From: Sandarakinorhabdus limnophila DSM 17366
Lineage (GTDB): Bacteria; Pseudomonadota; Alphaproteobacteria; Sphingomonadales; Sphingomonadaceae
Reading direction: 5' to 3'
Length of the DNA stretch: 64,000 nucleotides
Assembly (NCBI RefSeq): GCF_000420765.1
Contig: NZ_ATVO01000005.1
Coordinates: 124,001 to 188,000 of the forward strand
Part shown: in pieces, positions 53,305 to 62,455 of the stretch
How the letters are laid out: every line of letters begins with the position of its first letter
Position numbering within the stretch: the first letter of the stretch is position 1
The notes under the pieces: generated by a model
Told to the model about the DNA's origin: nothing
Seen by the model: the letters and a program-made list of their open reading frames with translations, nothing else
Database searches by the model: none
Translations under genes and position numbers: made by a program

Positions 53305-54170
53305 CGCGCCAGCCGCCGGATCAGGCTGGACGTGTCCTGTCGCGCGCCGCCCATGGACTGCACATCGGCATAGAATTGATCGACCAGCGCGCCCATCGGC
53401 AGCGGCACGCCCAGCCGGCGGGCCTCGTCCAGCGCCAGGCCGAGGTCCTTGCGCATCCAATCCACCGCGAAACCGAAATCGAACTGGCCGCGCGTCATTG
53501 TCTTGGCGCGATTGTCCATCTGCCAGCTTTGGGCGGCGCCCTTGGAAATCACGTCCACCACCGCATCCATGTCCAGACCCGCCTTCAGGCCCAGCGCCAG
53601 ACCTTCGGACAGGCCCTGCAAAATGCCGGCGATGCACAGTTGGTTGACCATCTTGGTGAGCTGGCCGCTGCCGGCCGGCCCCATGTGGCCGATGCGTTGG
53701 GCGTAAGCCTGCATCACCGGTTCGGCGGCGGCAAACGCGGCTTCGGAACCGCCCACCATGATGGTGAGCTTGCCATTTTCGGCCCCGGCCTGGCCGCCGG
53801 AGACGGGCGCATCCACCACGTGCAGGCCGCGCGTTTCGCCTTCAGTGGCGAGCCGGCGGGCAATCGCGGCGGACACCGTGGTGTGATCGATGAACAGCGC
53901 GCCGGGCGCCATGGCGGCGAACGCACCATCGGGGCCGAGCGTGACGGCTTCCAGATCGGCATCGGCGCCCACGCAGGCGATCACCACATCAGCGCCCGTC
54001 GCAGCGGCGGCAGGTGTCGGCGCGGCGCGGCCACCATGGGCGGCCACCCAGGCGACGGCCTTTTCGGCAGTGCGATTGTAAACGGTGAGAGTGTGCCCGG
54101 CCGCCGCGAGGTGGCGCGCCATTGGCCCACCCATCACGCCCAGCCCCAGATATGCGATGTTCTTGCCCAT
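53301..54170 (-). CDS. NAD(P)-dependent beta-hydroxyacid dehydrogenase (3-hydroxyisobutyrate dehydrogenase family)
   Basis: A 289-aa oxidoreductase. Rossmann start IAYLGLGVMGGPMARHLAAAGH, substrate loop VDAPVSGGQAGAENGKLTIMVGG and the catalytic Lys in GQLTKMVNQLCIAG identify the family (HIBADH, glyoxylate/succinic-semialdehyde reductases). It may act in valine breakdown with the HIBCH-like hydrolase at 12.2 kb, or reduce semialdehydes. It is followed by the coupled GNAT gene. Confidence 0.92.
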   Translation of the reverse strand: MGKNIAYLGLGVMGGPMARHLAAAGHTLTVYNRTAEKAVAWVAAHGGRAAPTPAAAATGADVVIACVGADADLEAVTLGPDGAFAAMAPGALFIDHTTVSAAIARRLATEGETRGLHVVDAPVSGGQAGAENGKLTIMVGGSEAAFAAAEPVMQAYAQRIGHMGPAGSGQLTKMVNQLCIAGILQGLSEGLALGLKAGLDMDAVVDVISKGAAQSWQMDNRAKTMTRGQFDFGFAVDWMRKDLGLALDEARRLGVPLPMGALVDQFYADVQSMGGARQDTSSLIRRLAR

Positions 54171-54216
54171 GCGCCGGCCTTAACGCCCGCGCCGCGCCTA
54201 AGCAATCAGAGCAGGA

Positions 54217-54600
54217 TCAATTGGGCAGGAACAACGACACCACGTCGCGGGCCAGCCGCGCCGGGCGCATGGTGGCAACATCGATGCAGCACCAGGTGCT
54301 TTTCACTTCGGCGATCACCTGCTCGCCGCGCTTGAACATGGTGGTGAAAAACGCCCGCGCGCCCTGCACATTTTCGGCGACCACGCTGGCCACCACATTG
54401 TCTTCCAGGAACGCCGGCGCGCGGTAACTTATATTGTGATTGAGCGCGACCCACAGATGATTGGCCACCGCTTCGGGCGGCGCGGTGTTCTGCCAATAGG
54501 CCACCACCGCATCCTGCACCCAGCGCAGATAAACGGCGTTATTGACATGGCCCATATGGTCAATGTCTGCCGCTGCGACTGCAACATCGTGCCGATACAT
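54217..54600 (-). CDS. acyl-CoA thioesterase (4HBT type)
   Basis: A 127-aa hotdog thioesterase. The Asp/His signature is in ADIDHMGHVNNAVYLRWVQDA and the paired strand in VALNHNISYRAPAFLEDNVVA. It resembles YbgC/FadM-type hydrolases of short acyl-CoA. Translation is taken to begin at the ATG at 54600; an upstream extension is Gly-rich and unlikely. It is divergent from ilvA. Confidence 0.87.
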   Translation of the reverse strand: MYRHDVAVAAADIDHMGHVNNAVYLRWVQDAVVAYWQNTAPPEAVANHLWVALNHNISYRAPAFLEDNVVASVVAENVQGARAFFTTMFKRGEQVIAEVKSTWCCIDVATMRPARLARDVVSLFLPN

Positions 54601-54731
54601 CACCCGATTCCCATCTTTACCAATATTTCCACCATGCTCACCCGCCCGCTCACCGGTCAAGTCGGCAACCAGCGCATACCCAATACGGACAATGGGTAGC
54701 GCGGCTGCAACTGCGGCGTTATGGAACAGGG

Positions 54732-55976
54732 ATGAACGCTACTGCTCCTGTTTCGCCGGCTCCACTGCCGATCGCCCTTGCCGATGTGGAGGCTGCTGCG
54801 TTGGCCATTGCCGGCAAGGTGATCCGCACGCCGTGCCTGAAATCGGAAACGTTGAGCGCGATGACCGGCGCGCAGGTGTGGCTGAAGTTTGAGAACCTGC
54901 AGTTCACCGCAGCCTACAAGGAACGCGGCGCGCTCAATCGCCTGCTGACGCTGACCGCGGAAGAACGCGCCCGCGGCGTGATCGCGGCGTCGGCCGGCAA
55001 CCACGCGCAGGGGTTGGCCTATCACGCCCGCCGGCTGGGCATCCCGGCCACCATCGTGATGCCGCGCTTCACGCCGATCGTGAAGGTGCAGCAGACCGAA
55101 AGCCACGATGCCAATGTCGTGCTGTTTGGCGAGAAATATGATGATGCCAGCGCCCACGCGCTGGAACTGGCCGAGAAGAAGGGGCTGGTTTACGTCCACC
55201 CGTTCGATGATGCCAAGGTGATGGCCGGCCAGGGCACTGTGGGCCTGGAGATGCTGGAAGACGTGCCGGAACTCGATACGCTGGTGGTGCCCATCGGCGG
55301 CGGCGGGCTTATCTCCGGCATTGCCACGGTGGCCAAGGCGCAGAACCGTGAGATCAGCGTGATCGGCGTTCAGGCGGAGCTTTACCCCTCCATGTATGCC
55401 GCGATGAAGGGCCAGAGCGCCACTTGCGATGGCGATACGCTGGCCGAAGGCATCGCCGTCAAGAACCCCGGCGTGTTGACCCAACAAGTCGTGCGCGCGC
55501 TGGTCGACGATATCGTGCTGGTCGGCGAACGCGATCTGGAACGCGCCGTCTCCCTGCTGCTCGGCATTGAAAAGACCGTGGTGGAAGGCGCTGGCGCTGC
55601 CGGCCTGGCCGCCCTGCTCGCTCACCCGCGCCGTTTCAAGGGCGCCAAGGTTGGCCTGGTGCTGTGCGGCGGCAATATCGATACGCGCCTGCTCGCCAAC
55701 GTGCTGCTGCGCGATCTGGCGCGCTCCGGGCGGCTCGCCCGCCTGCGCATCCGGCTGAAGGACCGGCCCGGTCAATTGTTCGAAGTGGCGCGCATCTTTG
55801 ATCAACAACAGGTCAACATCCTGGAAGTCTATCACCAGCGCGTGTTCACCAACCTGCCGGCCAAGGGCCTGATCACCGATATCGAATGCGAAACCCGCGA
55901 TCGCGATCACCTCGATCGGCTGGTGGAAGCCCTGCGCGCCGCCGGTTACGAAACAAGGATGGTTGAAGCGGACTGA
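54732..55976 (+). CDS. ilvA: threonine ammonia-lyase
   Basis: A PLP enzyme converting threonine to 2-oxobutanoate and ammonia. The PLP Lys is in FTAAYKERGALNR, the phosphate-binding loop in VPIGGGGLISG, and the start of the catalytic part in LKFENLQFTAAYK. A C-terminal ACT domain (RLRIRLKDRPGQLFEVARIFDQQQVNILEVYHQR) points to the regulated catabolic/biosynthetic form with a single ACT. At 414 aa it fits short IlvA/TdcB enzymes. It is monocistronic. Confidence 0.94.
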   Translation: MNATAPVSPAPLPIALADVEAAALAIAGKVIRTPCLKSETLSAMTGAQVWLKFENLQFTAAYKERGALNRLLTLTAEERARGVIAASAGNHAQGLAYHARRLGIPATIVMPRFTPIVKVQQTESHDANVVLFGEKYDDASAHALELAEKKGLVYVHPFDDAKVMAGQGTVGLEMLEDVPELDTLVVPIGGGGLISGIATVAKAQNREISVIGVQAELYPSMYAAMKGQSATCDGDTLAEGIAVKNPGVLTQQVVRALVDDIVLVGERDLERAVSLLLGIEKTVVEGAGAAGLAALLAHPRRFKGAKVGLVLCGGNIDTRLLANVLLRDLARSGRLARLRIRLKDRPGQLFEVARIFDQQQVNILEVYHQRVFTNLPAKGLITDIECETRDRDHLDRLVEALRAAGYETRMVEAD

Positions 55977-56063
55977 ATTAACGCCTGGGGACTGGCCAGC
56001 CGCGTAAAGTCACGTTAACGTCGCCGTTATCGGGGGAGCAGTGGCAGTCGAGGGTCTTCACGG

Positions 56064-56798
56064 GTGACGGATCAGTCTTATCGATTTCCGCGTTTTTTCG
56101 TGACGGCCCCTTCGGCCTGCCCCTATCTGCCGGGACGGACCGAACGCAAAGTCTTCGCCGAACTGAAAGGCGATGACGCGCCGGCCATGGCCGAAGCCCT
56201 GGGCCGCATCGGCTTTCGCCGCAGCCAGAATGTCGTTTACCGGCCCAGCTGCGATGGCTGCAACGCCTGCATCTCCGTCCGCGTGCCAGCCAGCCGCTTC
56301 AAACCGGGCCGCAGCCAGAAGAAACTGCTCGCCCAACACGCCGATCTGGATGTGCACGCCTGCGAACCCTGGGCCACCGAAGAACAATGGAGCCTGCTGC
56401 GCCGTTACCTCGGCGCCCGCCACCCCGATGGCGGTATGGCCGCCATGGACGCCCATGATTTCTCCGACATGGTGGAACAATCGCCCGTTGATACAATGAT
56501 GGTGGAATATCGCGAGCGCACCACCGATGGCCGCCTCGGCCGCCTCATTGGCTGCTGCCTCACCGACAAGCAAACCGACGGCCTGTCGATGATCTACAGC
56601 TTCTACGATCCCGATCTGGTTGAGCGGCCCGGCATGGGCAATTTCATCATCATGGACCACATCACCCGCGCCGCCCGCGCCGGGCTGGCCTTCGTGTATC
56701 TGGGCTACTGGATCGAAGGCTGTTCGCGCATGGCTTACAAGACGAAATTCCGCCCGGTGGAAGCGCTGATCGGCGGCCAGTGGCGGGAAGTGGACTGA
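56064..56798 (+). CDS. bpt: aspartate/glutamate leucyltransferase (arginyltransferase family)
   Basis: Bpt adds leucine to N-terminal Asp or Glu and marks proteins for ClpSAP degradation. The N-terminal domain has [13 protein letters not shown] and the Cys motif [13 protein letters not shown], and the C-terminal GNAT-like domain has [24 protein letters not shown] and [15 protein letters not shown]. At 244 aa it is complete. It starts at GTG. A TAACG-TCGC-CGTTA inverted repeat lies ~30 bp upstream. Confidence 0.93.
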   Translation: MTDQSYRFPRFFVTAPSACPYLPGRTERKVFAELKGDDAPAMAEALGRIGFRRSQNVVYRPSCDGCNACISVRVPASRFKPGRSQKKLLAQHADLDVHACEPWATEEQWSLLRRYLGARHPDGGMAAMDAHDFSDMVEQSPVDTMMVEYRERTTDGRLGRLIGCCLTDKQTDGLSMIYSFYDPDLVERPGMGNFIIMDHITRAARAGLAFVYLGYWIEGCSRMAYKTKFRPVEALIGGQWREVD

Positions 56799-56821
56799 CG
56801 CGGGCCTCTTGCAGGCACAAC

Positions 56822-56857
56822 GAGGGCCTCAGGCCCTGCCCGCCGGAAGCCCTTCTT
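56822..56857. repeat. intergenic palindromic repeat, copy C
   Basis: GAGGGCCTCAGGCCCTGCC then CGCCGGAAGCCCTTCTT is a degenerate match to copy B, keeping CCCTGCCCGCCGGA-GCCCT. Its inner palindrome is AGGGCCTCAGGCCCT. It lies between bpt and the convergent PEP-CTERM gene. Confidence 0.65.
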
Positions 56858-56901
56858 CCTGAAAATCCCGTTGGCGTTGCGCGGTCATTGTAAACTGAGT
56901 G

Positions 56902-57699
56902 TCAGGCGCGGCTGGTTGCTGCGCTTGCCCACCGTTGCCGCCGGGAGACTGCACCCACCAGGCCGAAGCCGGCGATCAACAGGGCCCAGCTGGCGGGCTC
57001 CGGGATGGCGGCGGCCTGACCGAAGCCGCCGACGGACGTGCTGAAACGGATCGAGGTTGGGGTGGCGTTTTCCAGACCCGGCGGGTCGATCCGGTTTTCG
57101 AAATAGAGCGCCCAGAAATAATTGGTGCCACCACGCAGGGCGCCCATGGGGATTAGCACTTCTTGCGCGTCGGCAGCGATCCAGCCGCTATCAAAAGCGT
57201 AACGGCCGCGATCATTATCGAAGATGGTGAAGCGCTGGCCAGCCCAGTTGGCATTGCTGGCCTGCACGAAGCCACCGCCCAGGGACACCAGCGCATCGAT
57301 TTTCGTATCGAGCGTGGGCAGTGATCCGCCTGACAATGTCGGTGCCAGCGACCAGGCATCCTGCGTGTATTGGAAGGAGTCGAACACGCTGCCGCCGTTT
57401 GTGGCGGCAAACACGGAATAGCGCCCGAACGAGCGCGTACCGGAAAAGCAGCAGTCTGTGGCCAGCAGAGGATCGCCGAAGGCAAACAGGGAGCGAAAGC
57501 CCGCTGGGGTGCTGGTGAAGCCGGAGGAAAAATTGGAACCGAGGGCCAGTTGCGCGAACACCTGGGAACCGGTGCCCGGCGGCCCGCCTTGCGGGAGGAA
57601 GTTCCGGGCAAACTGCAGACCGACCACTTCAATATTGGCTGCCGCTGGAACGGCTACCGTCAGGGCGAACAGCCCCAGTATCATTTGCGCGCGACGCAT
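56902..57699 (-). CDS. PEP-CTERM (PEPxxWA) secreted protein
   Basis: A 265-aa exported protein: signal peptide to PAAANI, a beta-rich body with a GAYCF-like CCFSGTRSFGRYSVF and a PHxDPPG-type region, and the terminal PEPASWALLIAGFGLVGAVS with RRQRWASAATSRA. The body is not a recognised domain. It should reach the surface through the PEP-CTERM system. An alternative Met at residue 6 is possible. It is convergent with bpt. Confidence 0.88.
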   Translation of the reverse strand: MRRAQMILGLFALTVAVPAAANIEVVGLQFARNFLPQGGPPGTGSQVFAQLALGSNFSSGFTSTPAGFRSLFAFGDPLLATDCCFSGTRSFGRYSVFAATNGGSVFDSFQYTQDAWSLAPTLSGGSLPTLDTKIDALVSLGGGFVQASNANWAGQRFTIFDNDRGRYAFDSGWIAADAQEVLIPMGALRGGTNYFWALYFENRIDPPGLENATPTSIRFSTSVGGFGQAAAIPEPASWALLIAGFGLVGAVSRRQRWASAATSRA

Positions 57700-57792
57700 A
57701 TATACTCCTGCTGACCCCTATTATTGCCGTGATCTTCACGCAGGCTGGGCCATTCGTCAATCATGATATTGAAAAAGACCGAAAATCTCTCC

Positions 57793-58737
57793 TCACGCGT
57801 GCGGAATCAGCCGGTCCAGCATCCCCGACGCCACGGCGGCTTTCACATGATCGATGAAGGCGCGCAGCTTGGGGAGCACCTGGGCGTGGCCGGGGTAGTG
57901 GAGGAAGAGGCCGGGGCTGGAGGTAGCCATATCGCCCAGCACGACTTCCAGTTCGCCATCGCGCACCTGTCCGAGGACGAGCGGCTCGCTGACTTGCGCC
58001 AGGCCCATGCCCCGCTGTGCGAGCGAGACCACCGACGCCATATCGTTGACGATGACCCGGCCTTTCACCGCCACTTCGATGCTACGGTTGCCGTCCAAAA
58101 GGCGCCACGGCATCATGGCGCCGCTGGAGATGCGCTGGCGGATGCAATTGTGCTGTTTCAGATCGATCGGGGCATAGGGCCGACCATGTGCCGCGAGATA
58201 GGCAGGTGACGCCACGGTGACGAAGCGGAAGGCAGGCGACAGGCGCACGCTGATCATGTCTGCCTCCAGCAGTTCGCCCACCCTGATGCCGGCATCGTGC
58301 CCGCTGGCGGCCAGATCGATCAGCGCATCTTCGCCGGTCACTTCCACGTCCACATCAGGATAGCGGGCGCAGAAATCGGCGATGATCGGTTCGATCAGGA
58401 TCGGCACCACCGATCGCGGCATGTTGAGCCGGAGCAGCCCGGCCGGGCGGCCCCCATAGGTGCGCGCGCCTTCCCACGCGCTCACCAGGCTGGCGAAGGC
58501 GGGGGCGGCCTGGGCGTGGAACAGCGCGCCGGCTTCGGTGAGGCCCACCGAGCGCGTGGTGCGGATGAACAGCGGCACGCCGATGCGCTCTTCCAGCTGG
58601 CGCACTGTCTGGCTGATGGCCGACGGCGAGACACCCAGATCCTCGGCGGCTTCGCGGAAGGAGCGTCGCTCCGCCACGCGCAGGAAGGCTTCGAGGCCAT
58701 CAAGCAGATTGCGCGGGATTGTGTAGCTGTTCTTCAT
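57793..58737 (-). CDS. LysR-family transcriptional regulator
   Basis: A 314-aa LysR regulator. The HTH is FLRVAERRSFREAAEDLGVSPSAISQTVRQLEERIGVPLFIRTTRSVGLTEAG and the ligand-binding half ends in LHYPGHAQVLPKLRAFIDHVKAAV. The ATG is clear; an upstream extension is antisense to the neighbour. It is divergent from a small secreted protein gene across 100 bp, which is the usual setting for a LysR target. Confidence 0.93.
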   Translation of the reverse strand: MKNSYTIPRNLLDGLEAFLRVAERRSFREAAEDLGVSPSAISQTVRQLEERIGVPLFIRTTRSVGLTEAGALFHAQAAPAFASLVSAWEGARTYGGRPAGLLRLNMPRSVVPILIEPIIADFCARYPDVDVEVTGEDALIDLAASGHDAGIRVGELLEADMISVRLSPAFRFVTVASPAYLAAHGRPYAPIDLKQHNCIRQRISSGAMMPWRLLDGNRSIEVAVKGRVIVNDMASVVSLAQRGMGLAQVSEPLVLGQVRDGELEVVLGDMATSSPGLFLHYPGHAQVLPKLRAFIDHVKAAVASGMLDRLIPHA

Positions 58738-58837
58738 GGGGCGACAATCATTGCGTGGATTAACTTGGGTCTGAGTGTGACTTAAAACCCAGTCATCGGC
58801 AAGCCACCGCCCGCCGAACAACATAAGGACCCAGACC

Positions 58838-59134
58838 ATGATCGCACGCTCCACAATCGACCGCCTGACCATCGCCGCCCTGATGCTGACCGCCACCCTG
58901 CCCATTGCCGCGATCACCCCGGCGCACGCCGGCACCACCCAATGCACCGTGCAGGCAGAGCAGCTGCGCACCGAAGCCGCCATCGCCAACCCGCAGGATG
59001 CCGCCAAGGCGCTGCGTTCGATAAAGATCGCCGAGAAGATCTGCGCTGAAGGCAATGCCCACGAAGCCGCGAAGAAGTTCGCCCAGGCCCGCACCCAGTT
59101 CGCCAGCACCGTGCAGTTCGCCGAGCGGCGCTGA
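58838..59134 (+). CDS. small secreted protein, unknown function
   Basis: A 98-aa exported protein with a signal peptide ending at PAHAGTTQ, then a mature region of ~68 residues that is mostly helical (EQLRTEAAIANPQDAAKALRSIKIAEKICAEGNAHEAAKKFAQARTQFAS) with two Cys. It looks like a TPR-like or four-helix secreted protein. It is likely regulated by the divergent LysR protein. A strong terminator follows. Confidence 0.75.
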   Translation: MIARSTIDRLTIAALMLTATLPIAAITPAHAGTTQCTVQAEQLRTEAAIANPQDAAKALRSIKIAEKICAEGNAHEAAKKFAQARTQFASTVQFAERR

Positions 59135-59171
59135 GACCCGTCAGCCGGCGCCCTCCCGCCGGCTGGTCTTG

Positions 59172-59208
59172 CGGCGGCCACCCAGACCCGGGGTGGCCGC
59201 CGTTTTTT
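59172..59208 (+). terminator. rho-independent terminator after the small secreted protein
   Basis: A perfect 12-bp stem (CGGCGGCCACCC / GGGTGGCCGCCG) with a 7-nt loop runs into TTTTTT. Confidence 0.92.
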
Positions 59209-59211
59209 CGT

Positions 59212-60714
59212 TCAGAGTCCCGCCCGCGCCACCAGCCGCGCGGTGGAGGGATCGAAGCCCAGATCCTCCCCGGCCAGCAGGGCATTGGCCAGTTCCTTGC
59301 CCAGTTCCACGCCCCATTGATCGAACGGGTTGATGCCGAGCAGCACGGCCGCCACGAACGTCCGGTGTTCGTAAAAGGCGATGAGCGCACCCAGTGTCGC
59401 CGGATCGAGGCGATCGAGCAGCAGGGTGGAGGATGGCCGGTTGCCGCTGAATGTCTTGGCGTGGGCCAGCGCTTCGTCGCCGTCGGACAGCGCCAACGCC
59501 GCTTCGAAACTGCGCCCCTTCAGCAACGCGGCGCCTTGCGCGAAGCAATTGGCCAGCAGTTGGCGATGGTGGGTGGCGGGCAGATCGTGCGCCGGTTCCA
59601 GCACGGCGACAAACTCCACCGGGCCCACGCAGGTGCCCTGGTGGATCAGCTGGAACACGGCGTGCTGGGCATCCGTGCCGGTTCCGCCCCAGGTGATGGC
59701 GGCGGTTGGCCCGGCCAGCGGGCTGCCATCGTGGGCGACGCCTTTGCCGTTCGATTCCATTTCCAGCTGTTGCAGATAGGAAGGCAGCAGCCGCAGCCGT
59801 TCATCATAGGCAAACACGCCGCGCGTCTGATGGCCCTGGCCGTGGGCGGCCCACACATCGGCAAGCGCGGCCAGCACCGGCAGATTGTGCGCCAACGGGG
59901 TGTCACGGAAATGCGCGTCCATGGCGGCGGCGGCGGCGCGCAACTGGCTGAGCGCGTCCGGCCCGCAACGGATAGCGAGCGGCAGGCCAACGGCGGACCA
60001 CAGCGAGTAACGCCCGCCCACGCTTTCGGCGAAGGGTAGCACATGGCCGGCACCCCACGTGGCGGCGCGATCCGGGCGGGCGGTGATGGCGATGCAGTCG
60101 GAGCGGCGACCGGCCAGCCGCGCCAGGGCGGTTTCGGCGTTGGTCATGGTTTCGGCGGTGGTGAAGGTTTTCGAGATGATGACCAGCCGCGTTGTTGCCG
60201 ATTGGCAGGCGGCCAGTGCGCGGTGCAGCGCCTCCCCATCGATGTTGGAGACGACATGGATCGTGGGCCCATCCCCGTCACGGCCCAGCGCATCGTTCAG
60301 CAGCGCCGGCCCCAGCGCCGAACCGCCGATGCCGATCAGGATCACGTCGCTCACCCCCTGGGCGCGGAGCTGCTCGGCGATGCGCGCCACGTCTTTGGCG
60401 GCGGCCTGGGCAACGGCCACATCCACGGCATTGCCGACCCCGCGTTCAGCGGTATGGGTGGCGGCGCGGCCTTCCGATAGGTTCACGACCTCGCCCGCCA
60501 GCAGCCGCGCCCGCCAGCCCGGCAGATCGGCAGCGGTGCAGGCGGCCAGCAATTGATCCAGCACCGGCAGCGGCAGCGCGAGGCGCGACAGATCCATGTG
60601 CAGCCCGCAGGCACTGGCCGACAGGCGGGCCAGCCGATCAGGCTCGCCCGCAAACAGGGCGCGGATATCGACCGGTTCAGCCCCAGCGGCGCGGATGGCA
60701 GCAAGATGATCCAT
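59212..60714 (-). CDS. pgi: glucose-6-phosphate isomerase
   Basis: Pgi interconverts glucose-6-phosphate and fructose-6-phosphate. The sugar-phosphate site is in ILIGIGGSALGPALLNDAL, ISKTFTTAETMTNAETA and GGRYSLWSAVGLPLA, and the catalytic His and Lys lie in THHRQLLANC and GINPFDQWGVELGKELA. The first ATG with this N-terminus is at 60714, giving 500 aa; a longer frame is open upstream but is not used by relatives. It is divergent from rnc. Confidence 0.95.
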   Translation of the reverse strand: MDHLAAIRAAGAEPVDIRALFAGEPDRLARLSASACGLHMDLSRLALPLPVLDQLLAACTAADLPGWRARLLAGEVVNLSEGRAATHTAERGVGNAVDVAVAQAAAKDVARIAEQLRAQGVSDVILIGIGGSALGPALLNDALGRDGDGPTIHVVSNIDGEALHRALAACQSATTRLVIISKTFTTAETMTNAETALARLAGRRSDCIAITARPDRAATWGAGHVLPFAESVGGRYSLWSAVGLPLAIRCGPDALSQLRAAAAAMDAHFRDTPLAHNLPVLAALADVWAAHGQGHQTRGVFAYDERLRLLPSYLQQLEMESNGKGVAHDGSPLAGPTAAITWGGTGTDAQHAVFQLIHQGTCVGPVEFVAVLEPAHDLPATHHRQLLANCFAQGAALLKGRSFEAALALSDGDEALAHAKTFSGNRPSSTLLLDRLDPATLGALIAFYEHRTFVAAVLLGINPFDQWGVELGKELANALLAGEDLGFDPSTARLVARAGL

Positions 60715-60806
60715 GCGACATGTTTTCCAGCCTTGGGCGTGCGAAGTCCAGCCCTGTTGCGGCCAAAGGCTTGACCGGCTGGTGCAATCGGCCCACGGCG
60801 AAGCCG

Positions 60807-61544
60807 ATGACTCGAAAGCGCAAGGCGATGCCCGATCCGGGGCCCGGCCCCGAATTGGCCCGTGCCGACCGGATGGAGCGGCTGGCGGCGTTCGCACGCG
60901 ACGTGCTGGGCCATGAATTTGCCGATCTGGCGCTGCTCGATCGCGCGCTCACCCATGGCAGCGCCACCCGCCAGCCCGGCGCCAGTTACCAGCGGCTGGA
61001 ATTCTTAGGCGATCGCGTGCTTGGCTGCGTGGTCGCTGGCCTGCTCTATGGCCAGCATGATGAAGCCGAAGGCCGCTTGACGGCGCGGCTGCACGCCATG
61101 GTGGAAGGCCCGGCCAACGCCCGCGTGGCGCGCGCCTGGAATGCCGGCCTGCTGATCGCGATGGAACCGGTAAGCCGCGGCAAGGGCCTGGCCGACAGTG
61201 ACAATGTGCTGGGCGATGTGGCCGAAGCGGTGACGGCGGCGGTGTTCATCGATGGCGGCTGGACGGCGGCTTCGGCGTTTGTCACCCGCCACTGGGGCCC
61301 GATGATGCAATCGGATCACCCGTTCCTGAACGATCCCAAGAGCGCCCTGCAGCAATGGGCGCTGAAACGCCGGCTGGGCATGCCGGATTATCTGGTTGTG
61401 AACCGCGATGGCCCCGATCACGCGCCCGTGTTCACCGTGGAAGTGACGGTGCGCGGCGCCCCGCCGGCCAGCGCCACCGGCAAATCCCGGCAAGAGGCCG
61501 AAAAGGCCGCCGCCACCCTGTTGTTGAAAAGCCTTGAAGCATGA
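60807..61544 (+). CDS. rnc: ribonuclease III
   Basis: RNase III cuts double-stranded RNA, including rRNA precursors. The signature YQRLEFLGDRVLGCVVA carries the metal acidic residues, DVAEAVTAAVFIDGG the second catalytic Glu, and the C-terminal dsRBD runs from DPKSALQQWALKRRL to the end. At 245 aa it is normal. Its stop overlaps the era ATG (ATGA). A start at the Met 8 codons later is possible. Confidence 0.96.
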   Translation: MTRKRKAMPDPGPGPELARADRMERLAAFARDVLGHEFADLALLDRALTHGSATRQPGASYQRLEFLGDRVLGCVVAGLLYGQHDEAEGRLTARLHAMVEGPANARVARAWNAGLLIAMEPVSRGKGLADSDNVLGDVAEAVTAAVFIDGGWTAASAFVTRHWGPMMQSDHPFLNDPKSALQQWALKRRLGMPDYLVVNRDGPDHAPVFTVEVTVRGAPPASATGKSRQEAEKAAATLLLKSLEA

Positions 61545-62455
61545 CCAGTGAACTGACCCCCATCACCACCCGCTGCGGCACCATCGCCGTTGTTGGCGCG
61601 CCCAACGCAGGCAAATCCACCTTGGTCAACGCGCTGGTGGGCCAGAAGGTCGCCATCGTCTCGCCCAAGGTGCAGACGACGCGGCAGCGGCTGGTGGGCA
61701 TCGCCATCCATGAGAGTGCGCAGATGCTGCTGGTGGACACGCCCGGTATCTTTGCCCCTCGCCGCCGGCTGGACCGCGCCATGGTGAAGGCGGCCTGGGA
61801 TGGCGCGACCGATGCCGAGGTGATCGTGCTGGTGATCGATGCCAAGGCTGGTCTGAAAGGCGATGTGCCCGAGATCATCGCCACCTTGGCCGATCGCCGT
61901 GAACCGAAATTGCTGGTGCTCAACAAGGTTGATATCTGCGTGAAGGAGCGGCTGCTCGATCTGGCCAGCCGCTGCAACGAACTGGCGACGTTCGAAGAGA
62001 TCTTCTTCATCAGTGCCAGCACCGGGGATGGCGTTACCGAACTGAAGGCGGCGTTGGCCGCACGCCTGCCGCTGAGCCCGTGGCATTATCCGGAAGACCA
62101 GTTGAGCGATGCCACCACCCGGCTGATGGCGACCGAACTGACGCGCGAGCAGCTGTATCTGCAATTGCATGCCGAACTGCCCTACGCCGCCACCGTTGAA
62201 ACCGAAAAGTGGGAAGAGCGCCGCGACGGCAGCGTGGCCATCCACCAGCAGATCATCATCGAGCGGGACAGCCAGAAGGCCATCGTGCTGGGCAAGGGCG
62301 GCAGCCGCATCAAGGAAATCGGCGCGACGTCGCGGGCCAACATTGCCGACCTGCTGGGCCGCAAGGTCCACCTGTTCCTGCACATCAAGGTGCGCGCCGA
62401 TTGGGGGGATGACCGCAGCCTCTACAGCGCGGTCGGCCTCGATTTCGTGGATTAA
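61541..62455 (+). CDS. era: GTPase Era
   Basis: Era is an essential GTPase that binds 16S rRNA in 30S assembly. G motifs: GAPNAGKSTLVN (G1), TTRQR (G2), DTPGI (G3), NKVDIC (G4) and SAS (G5). The KH domain is at the end (KAIVLGKGGSRIKEIGATSRANIADLLGRKVHLFLHIKVR). It is the second gene of an rnc-era pair. The expected next gene, recO, is separated by an inverted PEP-CTERM gene. Confidence 0.97.
   Translation: MTSELTPITTRCGTIAVVGAPNAGKSTLVNALVGQKVAIVSPKVQTTRQRLVGIAIHESAQMLLVDTPGIFAPRRRLDRAMVKAAWDGATDAEVIVLVIDAKAGLKGDVPEIIATLADRREPKLLVLNKVDICVKERLLDLASRCNELATFEEIFFISASTGDGVTELKAALAARLPLSPWHYPEDQLSDATTRLMATELTREQLYLQLHAELPYAATVETEKWEERRDGSVAIHQQIIIERDSQKAIVLGKGGSRIKEIGATSRANIADLLGRKVHLFLHIKVRADWGDDRSLYSAVGLDFVD

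Noticed and set aside
54657-55910. A 417-codon minus-strand frame
   Set aside because: It is antisense to ilvA, whose plus-strand protein has all catalytic and ACT motifs.
55977-56063. CtrA-like TTAA motifs upstream of bpt
   Set aside because: TTAA at 55978 and 56015 lack the N7 spacing and second half-site.
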